The translations under genes and the position numbers were made by a program. Positions 45,171 to 54,466 of a stretch of 64,000 bases of DNA are shown here, in pieces. Each line of letters opens with the position of its first letter. Positions within the stretch are counted from its first letter, which is position 1. Origin of the DNA: Bryobacterales bacterium KBS 96 (GTDB lineage: Bacteria; Acidobacteriota; Terriglobia; Bryobacterales; Bryobacteraceae); NCBI GenBank assembly GCA_000381625.1, contig KB906767.1:3181304-3245303 (forward strand). The letters are read 5' to 3'. The notes beneath the pieces were generated by a model, which had not been told where the DNA came from, made no database searches, and saw only the letters and a program-made list of their open reading frames with translations.

Positions 45171-45264
45171 CAGTCGCGGTTCGGTGCAGGTAATCGGGCG
45201 TCTTCTCAATTTGGGTGGCCCGCAGGGCCATGAGTACTCCCTCACGGTCGCGGTTCGGTGCGGG
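45171..45264 (+). repeat. Short dispersed repeat (TCGCGGTTCGGTGC type), two units
   Basis: Units begin at 45171 (CAGTCGCGGTTCGGTGCAGG) and 45243 (CACGGTCGCGGTTCGGTGCG). The first unit, through TGAGTACTCC at 45240, aligns over about 65 bases with 63466-63530. A single inverted copy is at 5131-5160. The unit is G-rich and contains no coding signal. Confidence 0.55.
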
Positions 45265-45304
45265 AGAGAGGGAGCACCTTATCAATTAGGGTTGACAACC
45301 GAAC

Positions 45305-45379
45305 AACCCGCACTCACGTGCGGCGGCTCCGTTTGGAGTTTGCCTCCACTCAGAGCCGCCTTGCGTCAGCAAGCGGGTT
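45305..45379 (+). repeat. Cloverleaf-forming dispersed repeat, copy C
   Basis: Closing stem AACCCGC (45305-45311)/GCGGGTT (45373-45379); hairpin CGCAC-tcac-GTGCG; a long arm GGCGGCTC/GAGCCGCC whose tip has an inner TGGAG-tttgc-CTCCA stem; hairpin CTTGC-gtca-GCAAG. The best preserved of the three copies. Direct repeats CCGAACAAC flank it. It lies about 75 bases upstream of purH. Confidence 0.7.
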
Positions 45380-45452
45380 CGGATAGCCGAACAACTTACG
45401 CGCTGACGGCGCGACGTACGCCGCGCTTTTGCGCTTTGCCAAAATGGAACTA

Positions 45453-47006
45453 ATGGCTCGTATTCAACGCGCGTTGCTGAGTGTCACTGAAAAATCGGGA
45501 TTGCTGCCGTTTGCGCAGAAGCTGCACGAACTGGGAGTGGAGCTGGTTTCAACCGGCGGCACGGCCAAACTTCTGCGCGATAACGGCCTTCCCGTGCGGG
45601 AAGTCGCCGAGATTACCGGCTTTCCGGAAATGCTTGACGGCCGCGTGAAGACGATTCACCCCCGAATTGCCGGCGGCATCCTGGCGATCCGCGCAAATCG
45701 GGAACATATGCAGTCTCTTGCCACCCATGAGATCCCCGCGTTCGACATGGTGGTGGTGAATCTCTACGCGTTTGAAAAATATGCTTCGAGAAGCGATGTC
45801 ACTCGTGAAGAGCTGATCGAGAATATCGATATCGGCGGTCCCACCATGATTCGAGCCGCGGCCAAGAACTTTCAGGATGTCGCCGTTGTGGTGTCGCCCG
45901 AGCAGTACGCTCCGCTGAGTCGCGAACTCACCGACAACCAGGGCTCGCTCTCGCCATCCACACATTGGCGTCTCGCGCAGAAGGCCTTTGCCCATACCGC
46001 CGCGTACGATGCCGCCGTGGCGGCGCGGCTGGCGCGAATCAATGTGGATGGGCAGACAGCGGATGAGTCGGACTTACTTCCGGAGACGCTGCACATCAAC
46101 GCCGACCGCACGGCCGTTCTCCGGTATGGAGAAAATCCGCATCAGCAGGCTGCGCTGTATAGCTTCCATAACGGCGGCATCGCCGGAGCGAAGCAGCTTC
46201 ACGGCAAGGAACTGTCTTACAACAATCTAGTGGATCTGGACGCCGCGTGGCAATTGGTCCTCGAGTTCAATGCCCCCGCGGCCGCCATCATCAAGCACAC
46301 GAATCCATGCGGCTGCGCCGAACGGGAGACGCTTGCCGAGGCTTACCTCAAAGCGCTCGAAGCCGATCCGGTGTCCGCGTTCGGCGGAGTGCTCGCTTTC
46401 AACCAGGAACTGGATGAAAATACCGCGCAAGAGGTCGGCAAGCTCTTCGTGGAAGCCATTGCGGCGCCTGCGTTCTCGCCGGGCGCGCTGGCCGTTTTGC
46501 AATCTAAAAAGAATTTACGGCTTGTTCTCGTGGACGCCCTGGTTCGCGCGGAAGCAGTCGTAAGGTCGATCGGCGGCGGACTGTTGGCGCAGACACCCGA
46601 TCGGATACCGTTCGATTTTTCAAAAGTTCAGGTGAAAACCGAGCGCGCTCCCACTCCGGAAGAGCAGAGGGCACTCGCATTCGGCTGGAAGATCGCCAAG
46701 CACGTGAAATCCAACGCGATCGTCTACGCGCGGCCGGGCCAGACCATCAGCGTGGGCGCCGGCCAAATGAGCCGCGTCGACAGCGTGAAGGTCGGGGCGA
46801 TGAAAGCGGTGCTTCCGTTGAACGGTACGGTGATTGCATCCGATGCATTCTTTCCATTTCCCGATGGCATCGAAGAAGCCGCCAAGCACGGCATCACGGC
46901 AGTTATTCAGCCGGGCGGCTCCGTAAGAGACGAAGAAGTGATCGCGGCGGCAAACCGGCTCGGGCTGGCTATGGTGTTTACCGGCGTGCGTCACTTCCGG
47001 CATTGA
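45453..47006 (+). CDS. purH: Bifunctional AICAR formyltransferase/IMP cyclohydrolase
   Basis: 517 residues from the ATG at 45453 (MARIQRALLSVTEKSGLLPF); an ATG at 45444 is possible. The N-terminal IMP cyclohydrolase domain (MGS-like, about 1-195) has STGGTAKLLRDNGLPVREVA, GFPEMLDGRVKTIHPRIAGG and NIDIGGPTMIRAAAKNF. The C-terminal AICAR transformylase domain has RYGENPHQQAAL, IKHTNPCGCA (catalytic His/Asn region), DPVSAFGGVLAFNQ and the end VMVFTGVRHFRH-like (LAMVFTGVRHFRH). It carries out the last two steps of purine biosynthesis to IMP. It stands alone here, with no other pur genes. Confidence 0.97.
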   Translation: MARIQRALLSVTEKSGLLPFAQKLHELGVELVSTGGTAKLLRDNGLPVREVAEITGFPEMLDGRVKTIHPRIAGGILAIRANREHMQSLATHEIPAFDMVVVNLYAFEKYASRSDVTREELIENIDIGGPTMIRAAAKNFQDVAVVVSPEQYAPLSRELTDNQGSLSPSTHWRLAQKAFAHTAAYDAAVAARLARINVDGQTADESDLLPETLHINADRTAVLRYGENPHQQAALYSFHNGGIAGAKQLHGKELSYNNLVDLDAAWQLVLEFNAPAAAIIKHTNPCGCAERETLAEAYLKALEADPVSAFGGVLAFNQELDENTAQEVGKLFVEAIAAPAFSPGALAVLQSKKNLRLVLVDALVRAEAVVRSIGGGLLAQTPDRIPFDFSKVQVKTERAPTPEEQRALAFGWKIAKHVKSNAIVYARPGQTISVGAGQMSRVDSVKVGAMKAVLPLNGTVIASDAFFPFPDGIEEAAKHGITAVIQPGGSVRDEEVIAAANRLGLAMVFTGVRHFRH

Positions 47007-47032
47007 TTGTCACAAACCAGGCCGTGCCCGGC

Positions 47033-48013
47033 TTAATTACTCGCCGGCGTCTTCACCGTATCGCCTACTTTCGCTTGGCCGCTCCCTGAAAACGCGCCAA
47101 CTGCGCTACCTTCGTCGACGCTGGTTATCGTGATGGCGCCGACGGGATCTTCCACCGTACGCAACGGCTTCCCGGTCGCGGGATCTTTGATCACGCGAGC
47201 CACGCGAGTCACGGCGAGTTTGTCGCCCACGTGTAATCCGGCGCGGCTCCCGACGTTGATCGTAATATTGTTGCCTGTTGCATCGGCGACCAGACCCTGC
47301 ACGTGAACGGTTTGCTTCGGCAACCGGCCGGCATTCTGGTCGAGTTGCCCGGCCACCTGGGTGACCGCTTCCGTTACTGCCTCGCCGATGATGGTCTGCG
47401 AAAAGTTGGAGCTGCCCATGTCAAGCTGCCCCCCACCGGCGCCGCCCCATCCGCCGCCGCCTCCGAGCAAATTCGTACCGGACCGCTTCGATTCTCCTTT
47501 GCCGCTGACGGACGCCAGAATCTCTCCGGTGTTCACGTCGATCATGCGAGCGGTAATCGCTACCGCGGCCTTTGCTTTCTTCACACCGACGTTGCCGATC
47601 CCATAATGATCCCAGCGGCTCACAACAGAACCGACGTTGGTATTGTGGTCGTCGCGCCCGAACTGAGTGATGTCGCCGACGATGATCGTGTCGACTCCGA
47701 GCACGCGTCCGATCTTAGCGGCGCTGGAGGAATCGGCCCGGTCGCTATTCGAAAAGTTCTGTTCCTGCATGATCTTATTGAGTTCACGCCGCTCGATCAC
47801 GCGATATGTTCCGTCGTTGATCAACCGGTCGATCAGCAGATCGGAAATGCCCTTCCCGATATCCTGGTTGGTTCCAAACAGCGATTGCACGCTGGTCATA
47901 ACCGTTCCATAGCCGAAATCGAGAACGGCAACGCGGCGTTTCTCCGGCTGCTGCGCGAACAATGGCGCGGCGATGAGCGCGCTGAAAAGCACCCCAAAAT
48001 AGAACTTACGCAT
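47033..48013 (-). CDS. CsgG/HfaB-family lipoprotein-like secreted protein
   Basis: 326 residues. The signal peptide (FYFGVLFSALIAAPLFAQ) lacks a lipobox cysteine. The CsgG-type domain (about 25-245) holds RVAVLDFGYGTV, DIGKGISDLLIDRLINDGTY, RVIERRELNKIMQEQ and GVDTIIVGDITQFGRDD, then AVAITARMIDVNTGEILASV and a Gly-rich loop (GGGGGWGGAGGG). A C-terminal part of about 80 residues (NNITINVGSRAGLHVGDKLA) resembles the FlgT/CsgG-associated C-terminal domain. True CsgG forms the curli export pore; here no csgA/B/E/F is present, so the cargo is unknown. It lies 12 bases downstream of a Ser/Thr kinase gene. Confidence 0.82.
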   Translation of the reverse strand: MRKFYFGVLFSALIAAPLFAQQPEKRRVAVLDFGYGTVMTSVQSLFGTNQDIGKGISDLLIDRLINDGTYRVIERRELNKIMQEQNFSNSDRADSSSAAKIGRVLGVDTIIVGDITQFGRDDHNTNVGSVVSRWDHYGIGNVGVKKAKAAVAITARMIDVNTGEILASVSGKGESKRSGTNLLGGGGGWGGAGGGQLDMGSSNFSQTIIGEAVTEAVTQVAGQLDQNAGRLPKQTVHVQGLVADATGNNITINVGSRAGLHVGDKLAVTRVARVIKDPATGKPLRTVEDPVGAITITSVDEGSAVGAFSGSGQAKVGDTVKTPASN

Positions 48014-48025
48014 CGAAATTTGCTC

Positions 48026-49618
48026 CTATCTCCCCAAAAATGCTTCTAAGTTATCGATTTCTTTCTCTGCCTGATCCATGCTTTTCCGGGCCGCCTGAGC
48101 GTTCTCTCCCTGGATCGCGCGCTCGGCTGCGTCCATGTAGGCTTCCATCCGGCTGAGCGACGACGCCACGTCCTGCCGCAAGCCGAAGCCGCCGGCTGCC
48201 TGCTCCTGGCGGAGCTGGTCAATGCTGGCTTTCGCCGCGTTCGCGCGCGCTCCCAGTTGGATCACCCGGTTATTCAGCGCTTCCAGTTCTTCGCCCGACA
48301 CTTTCGACGAAGCGGGCGGAGTCTGAGCCGGCGATACCTGAGCCGGTGTATTCGCCGCCTCCGGCGTCTGAACCGGCGAAGTCTGCACGGGCGGCGGCTC
48401 TACGGCGTGCGTGATCCGTGGTTGCCTGGCGACGGGCGCGGCTTGGGACTCTTGCATGCGCACTGTCTGCGATGGTTCCGGCCGATTATCCGAACGGTTC
48501 CGCGGGATATCCGCGTGTACTGAGGCTGGCGGCGCCGAAGCGGAGGGCGCCGTTGCGACCGGCGCGGCGCTTGTCGTAACGGCAGGCTTATCCGGTTGAA
48601 CCTGAGACTCAACATCCGCGCGCGTTCGCGACCAGCGCGGCACAACAATCGCGGCGGCGACAAGCACAGCCACTACGGCCAGCGCCCCCAGAGTCATCCA
48701 GAGAGCGCGGTGACTTTTGGCCGGCCGCAAATTGGGCTGAACGTCGCGCACGGGATTCCGGGCGGGCGCCGTCTCGGTCCGCGCCTGGTCCGGAGCGAGG
48801 CTCGAACGCACGCTCTGCAGAGCATTGCGAAATGCATCCGCTGTTTGAAAGCGCTGCATGGGCTCTTTGGCCAAGGCGGCAAGAATGATTTCGTTCAGCG
48901 CCGGCGGCAAGGATGGAGTCAACTCCTTCGGCGGCTGAGGCACGGAATTCAATTGATGGTTCAAAATGCCAAACGTGCTGTCGGCCTCGAACGGGCGCTT
49001 CCCAGCGCTCAATTCGTAAAGCGAAATGCCAACCGAATAGATATCGGACCGCGCATCGACCGTCGTCCCGCGCACTTGCTCCGGCGACATGTAGTACAGC
49101 GATCCCATCGTGGTCCCGGGCCTCGTCAGGTGGGGATCTGCGGTCGATTTGGCGATTCCGAAATCCATCAGTTTCAAGACGCCATGCGGCGTCACCATCA
49201 TGTTTCCGGGCTTTATGTCGCGGTGAATCACGCCGCGGCCGTGCGCGTAGCTGAGCGCCGAAAGAACCTGAGTAATGTAATCGAGCACCTCATTCAGAGG
49301 CATGGCGGATTGCTTGGCGCGCTGGTCGAGAGTAAATCCCTCGATGTACTCCATAATCATCACTAGCCGGTTATCCACCTGGAACGCAGTGTGTAACTGG
49401 GCGATATTCGGATGATCGAAGCTGGCGAGAGTGCGAATTTCGCCAATGAACCGGTTCGCCAATTCGGGCTCAGCCGAGAGATCGGGCAACAGCACTTTCA
49501 TGGCTTCCACCCGATCGGAAATCAGGTTCCGGACGCGGTAAACCTGGCCCATGCCGCCGGCGCCGAGCACGCCCAGAACTTCGTAATCGCCGACACGCTG
49601 GCCTGTTTCGAATGTCAT
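48026..49618 (-). CDS. Membrane-anchored Ser/Thr protein kinase (Pkn-type)
   Basis: 530 residues from the ATG at 49618 (MTFETGQRVGDYEVLGVLGA); the frame runs to 49648 without family similarity. The N-terminal Hanks-type kinase domain (about 12-270) keeps the Gly-rich loop GAGGMGQVYRVR, Lys 41, the catalytic HRDIKPGNM (Asp 134), DFG (about 152-154), and the activation segment through MSPEQVRGTTVDARSDIYSV. A single membrane span lies at about 320-343. The outer part is Pro/Ala/Gln-rich and ends in a coiled coil (LRQEQAAGGFGLRQDVASSL). It lies 12 bases upstream of the CsgG-like gene, forming a two-gene operon. Confidence 0.92.
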   Translation of the reverse strand: MTFETGQRVGDYEVLGVLGAGGMGQVYRVRNLISDRVEAMKVLLPDLSAEPELANRFIGEIRTLASFDHPNIAQLHTAFQVDNRLVMIMEYIEGFTLDQRAKQSAMPLNEVLDYITQVLSALSYAHGRGVIHRDIKPGNMMVTPHGVLKLMDFGIAKSTADPHLTRPGTTMGSLYYMSPEQVRGTTVDARSDIYSVGISLYELSAGKRPFEADSTFGILNHQLNSVPQPPKELTPSLPPALNEIILAALAKEPMQRFQTADAFRNALQSVRSSLAPDQARTETAPARNPVRDVQPNLRPAKSHRALWMTLGALAVVAVLVAAAIVVPRWSRTRADVESQVQPDKPAVTTSAAPVATAPSASAPPASVHADIPRNRSDNRPEPSQTVRMQESQAAPVARQPRITHAVEPPPVQTSPVQTPEAANTPAQVSPAQTPPASSKVSGEELEALNNRVIQLGARANAAKASIDQLRQEQAAGGFGLRQDVASSLSRMEAYMDAAERAIQGENAQAARKSMDQAEKEIDNLEAFLGR

Positions 49619-49868
49619 CTTTCCCCCTACGCCTTGGGCAAGGCGCACTCCGATCCGCTGAAGAACATCCTACTTCAAATTCGACCGGTTCTGGACGATC
49701 TAAAGATAGGGCAACTAAATTTTGATCGGAGTTCTGGAATCGGCATTGCACGTCGCCTGCCAATAAGCAATCGGCGAGCAGCGGTTGATCTCGCAATGGT
49801 TTCGATGACCGATACCGCGCTCGTTTATCTTCAAAGTTCAAAACTGTAAACTTGTCTGTTACGTTCCG

Positions 49869-51257
49869 ATGAGACTTCTACTTGTCCTCTTTTTTCTTCT
49901 GGCCCCGTGCCTTCTTGCGAAAGATCCCGTTTATGTCGTCCTTTGGTTCGACACTGAAGATTACGTCGATCCGATCTCCGACGATTCGGCACTCCGCATT
50001 GCTAACGATCTGACGAAACTCAACGTTCGCGCGACGTTCAAGGTGGTCGGCGAAAAGGCGCGCGTTCTCGAAGAGCGCCACCGCACGGACGTTATCCGCG
50101 CGTTATCGCGTCACAACATCGGCTATCACTCGAACTGGCATAGCATTCAGCCCGTGCCGGCTCTCTACCTGAGGCAGCTGGGAATGCTCGAAGGCGAACA
50201 AGAATTTGAGCGCCGCGAGTTATCGGGGGCCCTCGACCTGAGACGCATCTTCGGGGTGATGCCCATCTGCTACGGCCAGCCGGGATCTTCGTGGGCTCCG
50301 CAGACGTATCCGGCTCTCCGGCATATGGGAATTCCGGTCTACCTGGATGATGGCTCACAGATCGGCCTCGACGATCAGCCGTTCTGGTACGACGGCATTC
50401 TTACGATCTATAACTTGGGCCAGTATGCCATCCGTCCCGACCTCGACCACGAACAGAAAAACCCGGAAATCTACCGCAAATTTACAGCCGATGCGAGCCG
50501 CCTTGCGAACAGTGGCGGTGGCGTCATCAGCACCTATTTTCATCCGACGGAGTTCGTGCACGCGGAGTTCTGGGATGCCGCTAACTTCAAAGACGGGGAA
50601 GTTCGGGAGCGGAGCGCCTGGGTTCTTCCGCGCCGCCGTACGCAAGCGGACGCGGAACGCTGCTTCCGCATTCTTAAGGAATACGTCGAACAGGCGCAGC
50701 ACACGCCCGGAGTTCAATTTGTAACGGCGCAAGACCTGCTTCAGCTCTATCGCAGCCCCATTCCGCCGCCACTGGCCAAACAGGAAGCAGCCGGCTACCT
50801 GGAACAGCAGATCACGTTTGTCCGAACCGACGCAGGCGATTGGTCGGCGGCGGATCTCCTCCTGGCGGTGCTTGGTCTTCCGCCGCAGGTCGTCGACGGG
50901 CCGACATCGCGAGGCGCGACAACTTATACCTCCGCAACCATCCCGGAGTGGCTGTTCGAGCGTTCCAGCAAAGACGTCATTTCATTTATCAACGCTCACC
51001 ACAGACTTCCGTCGCGGGTGTTTGTCGGCGCGGAAACGTTGTCGCTGGCCGATTTCGCCGCGACAGCCGCCGGGCAGGTTCTGTCTTCGGGTCCTGTGCA
51101 TGTCGCGCATGGCAATATCGGGTTCGAGAAATACATCTCAACCGATCCGAAAGGCTCGTTCCGTTGGCCCATCCACCCTAAGGGGTTCGCCGCTCCGGAG
51201 TTGCTGAATTTAGCCCGGCTGCAAGCGTGGACGCTGAAACCGGCGCGCTTTAAATAA
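49869..51257 (+). CDS. Secreted NodB-fold (polysaccharide-deacetylase-like) protein
   Basis: 462 residues after a signal peptide (MRLLLVLFFLLAPCLLAK). The NodB-type motif 1 appears in VVLWFDTEDYVDP (Asp/Glu-Asp) and the metal His pair as HSNWHS, with the usual barrel strands following (GVMPICYGQPGSSWAPQTYP). The His-x3-His form HSNWH is close to the H-x3-H zinc site of deacetylases. The C-terminal third (about 330-462) is a separate domain without known motifs. It is probably a zinc-dependent hydrolase of exported polysaccharide or a related sugar, but the substrate is unknown. The ATG at 49869 has no strong ribosome site. Confidence 0.75.
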   Translation: MRLLLVLFFLLAPCLLAKDPVYVVLWFDTEDYVDPISDDSALRIANDLTKLNVRATFKVVGEKARVLEERHRTDVIRALSRHNIGYHSNWHSIQPVPALYLRQLGMLEGEQEFERRELSGALDLRRIFGVMPICYGQPGSSWAPQTYPALRHMGIPVYLDDGSQIGLDDQPFWYDGILTIYNLGQYAIRPDLDHEQKNPEIYRKFTADASRLANSGGGVISTYFHPTEFVHAEFWDAANFKDGEVRERSAWVLPRRRTQADAERCFRILKEYVEQAQHTPGVQFVTAQDLLQLYRSPIPPPLAKQEAAGYLEQQITFVRTDAGDWSAADLLLAVLGLPPQVVDGPTSRGATTYTSATIPEWLFERSSKDVISFINAHHRLPSRVFVGAETLSLADFAATAAGQVLSSGPVHVAHGNIGFEKYISTDPKGSFRWPIHPKGFAAPELLNLARLQAWTLKPARFK

Positions 51258-51300
51258 AGGCCGCTTACGCGTCCCGGCTCAGTTACCGCCGGTTGACGCC

Positions 51301-52095
51301 TCAAAGAATCGATCGCACCACTCCGCCCTCGACGCGGAGTGCGGCGCCAGTGGTGGCCGATGCCAGCGGGCTGCACACATACACGACCATTGAGGCGATC
51401 TCTTCGGGCGCGGCGAACCGCCGAATGACAGAGGTCGGCCGCATCTTCTCAATGAAATTCTTCTCTACGTCTTGAAGACTGACACCCTGCTTCTTCGCGA
51501 GACTTCCCAGGAATGTGCCGACGCCTTCCGAGCGAGTGGGGCCCGCCAGCACTGAATTCACCGTGACCCCGGAGCCGGCGGCTGTTTCCGCTAGTCCTCT
51601 CGCCAGAGCGATCTGCGCCGTCTTGGTTACCCCGTAGTGAATCATCTCGGTGGGAATATTTACGGCCGATTCACTTGAAATGAAAACGATGCGGCCCCAG
51701 TTCCTCTTCAGCATGGCCGGCAGATATTGGCGGCTCAGCCGTACGCCGCTCAGAACGTTGACTTCGAAGATGTGCTGCCAGTCTTCGTCAGTAATATCCA
51801 CAAAGGCTTTCGGTTCGAAAATGCCCAGATTGTTCACAAGAATATCGACATCCGGCAGTCTCCGAACGAGTTGGACAGCGCCTTCGTGAGTTCCCAGGTC
51901 GGCGGCAATTCCACTCACTTTTGCGCTTTTGTACCTTGCCTGAATGCTTTTGATCGCCTCATCGACGCGTGCTTGTATGCGGCCATTCACAACGACGGTC
52001 GCGCCCTCGGCCGCAAGCGCATCCGCGATCGCATACCCGATACCCGCGGTAGAACCGGTGACAAGCGCCGTCTTTTCGTTCAGTTGGAGATCCAT
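51301..52095 (-). CDS. Short-chain dehydrogenase/reductase
   Basis: 264 residues from the ATG at 52095 (MDLQLNEKTALVTGSTAGIG). The frame runs back to 52152 but would cross the groEL terminator. The classical SDR landmarks are in place: TGSTAGIG cofactor loop, VNNLG, ISSESA with the catalytic Ser and the YGVTK active site (Tyr/Lys). The C-terminal end carries RVEGGVVRSIL. It reduces or oxidises an unknown small carbonyl/alcohol with NAD(P)H. No neighbours suggest the substrate. Confidence 0.88.
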   Translation of the reverse strand: MDLQLNEKTALVTGSTAGIGYAIADALAAEGATVVVNGRIQARVDEAIKSIQARYKSAKVSGIAADLGTHEGAVQLVRRLPDVDILVNNLGIFEPKAFVDITDEDWQHIFEVNVLSGVRLSRQYLPAMLKRNWGRIVFISSESAVNIPTEMIHYGVTKTAQIALARGLAETAAGSGVTVNSVLAGPTRSEGVGTFLGSLAKKQGVSLQDVEKNFIEKMRPTSVIRRFAAPEEIASMVVYVCSPLASATTGAALRVEGGVVRSIL

Positions 52096-52152
52096 ACGAG
52101 GGTTGGATGCAGCCGCGCGAGTTCCGGCGTCAGCCGTGGAGCGGCAGCGCAC

Positions 52153-52184
52153 AAAAAAGCCCGCGAGACCGAGATCCCGCGGGC
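52153..52184 (-). terminator. Rho-independent terminator after groL
   Basis: On the minus strand GCCCGCG (52178-52184) and CGCGGGC (52159-52165) close a 12-base loop, and the stem is followed immediately by TTTTTT (52153-52158). It lies 25 bases beyond the groL stop and separates groESL from the SDR gene. Confidence 0.85.
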
Positions 52185-52209
52185 ACGAGCTGTACGTAAT
52201 CAGCTTTCT

Positions 52210-53856
<1,647 letters not shown>

Positions 53857-53860
53857 CTAT

Positions 53861-54172
53861 CTATGCTTTTGCTTTCTTGGAAGCGTTGTCGAGAACCGCG
53901 AGAACTTCGTCCTCACGCATGATGAGGTATTCCTCACCTTCCAACTTGATGTCGCTTCCCGAGTATTTCCCGAACAAAATGCGGTCGCCCACTTTAACGT
54001 CGAGCGGAAGCACTTTGCCCTCCTCGGTCTTCTTTCCATTGCCGACGGCCATCACTTGGCCTTCCTGCGGCTTTTCCTTAGCAGAATCGGGGATGTAGAG
54101 CCCGCCCTGCATCGATTCCTTCTCCTCGAGCCGTTTGACCACAATTCGGTCGTGGAGCGGTCGAATATCCAT
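53861..54172 (-). CDS. groS: 10 kDa co-chaperonin GroES
   Basis: 103 residues: [20 protein letters not shown], the mobile loop around [19 protein letters not shown], and the base domain [20 protein letters not shown]. The mobile loop binds GroEL. A ribosome site (GGAGGTTCTGGT on the minus strand) precedes the ATG at 54172. It is first in the operon, about 75 bases downstream of a promoter overlapped by a CIRCE operator. Confidence 0.98.
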   Translation of the reverse strand: MDIRPLHDRIVVKRLEEKESMQGGLYIPDSAKEKPQEGQVMAVGNGKKTEEGKVLPLDVKVGDRILFGKYSGSDIKLEGEEYLIMREDEVLAVLDNASKKAKA

Positions 54173-54254
54173 ACCAGAACCTCCAATGAACTGAACGTTT
54201 TAGCTTGCTACTGAGAATTTGCGGAGCCGGCACGCGGCCGATACTCCCTCTGTA

Positions 54255-54284
54255 CTTTTAGCACACTTGGTCCAAGAGTGACAA
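54255..54284 (-). promoter_or_regulatory. groESL promoter
   Basis: On the minus strand TTGTCA (54279-54284) and TAAAAG (54255-54260) are spaced by 18 bases, with TGC directly upstream of the -10 box (extended form). The start would lie about 75 bases upstream of groS. The CIRCE operator covers both boxes. Confidence 0.5.
54258..54284. promoter_or_regulatory. CIRCE operator (HrcA site)
   Basis: TTAGCACAC (54258-54266), a 9-base spacer TTGGTCCAA and GAGTGACAA (54276-54284) match the consensus TTAGCACTC-N9-GAGTGCTAA at 8/9 and 7/9 positions. The site spans the groESL promoter, so HrcA, encoded elsewhere, would repress groESL until heat or misfolded proteins release it. Confidence 0.85.
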
Positions 54285-54466
54285 GATTCTTATTCAACTC
54301 TATGAAAACAAAGGCTATTTATAATTAGCACCTACTGGTATGATATTAATACACTCATATTTTATAGTGCTCGAGACAATATGCATCTGGGCTGTGTTTG
54401 CTAGCGCAAAGTTCTTTCCGTCCTTTGGTATCCTGAAGTTGCTCGCATCCCGTCCTAACCCTATAT

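Larger units (their letters stand above)
45066..45452. other. Repeat-rich intergenic region between icd and purH
   Basis: 387 bases upstream of two divergent genes. It holds a tandem of GACgTCCGCTCC-type units (45125-45168), two units of the TCGCGGTTCGGTGC repeat (45171-45204, 45243-45264), cloverleaf repeat copy C (45305-45379) flanked by 9-base direct repeats CCGAACAAC (45299-45307, 45387-45395), and a short GC-rich palindrome near 45399-45415. No promoter is clear. Confidence 0.6.

Noticed and set aside
45066-45245. N-terminal extension of the isocitrate dehydrogenase frame
   Set aside because: It passes through dispersed repeats and matches no family sequence; the GTG at 45065 gives the normal start.
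45305-45379. A tRNA gene suggested by the cloverleaf fold
   Set aside because: No acceptor-stem CCA context, no T-loop GTTCRANYC block at the right place, no anticodon loop, and the third hairpin loop is only four bases.
49412-49849. A 145-codon plus-strand frame opposite the kinase start
   Set aside because: Mostly antisense to the kinase gene; no ribosome site and no family resemblance.
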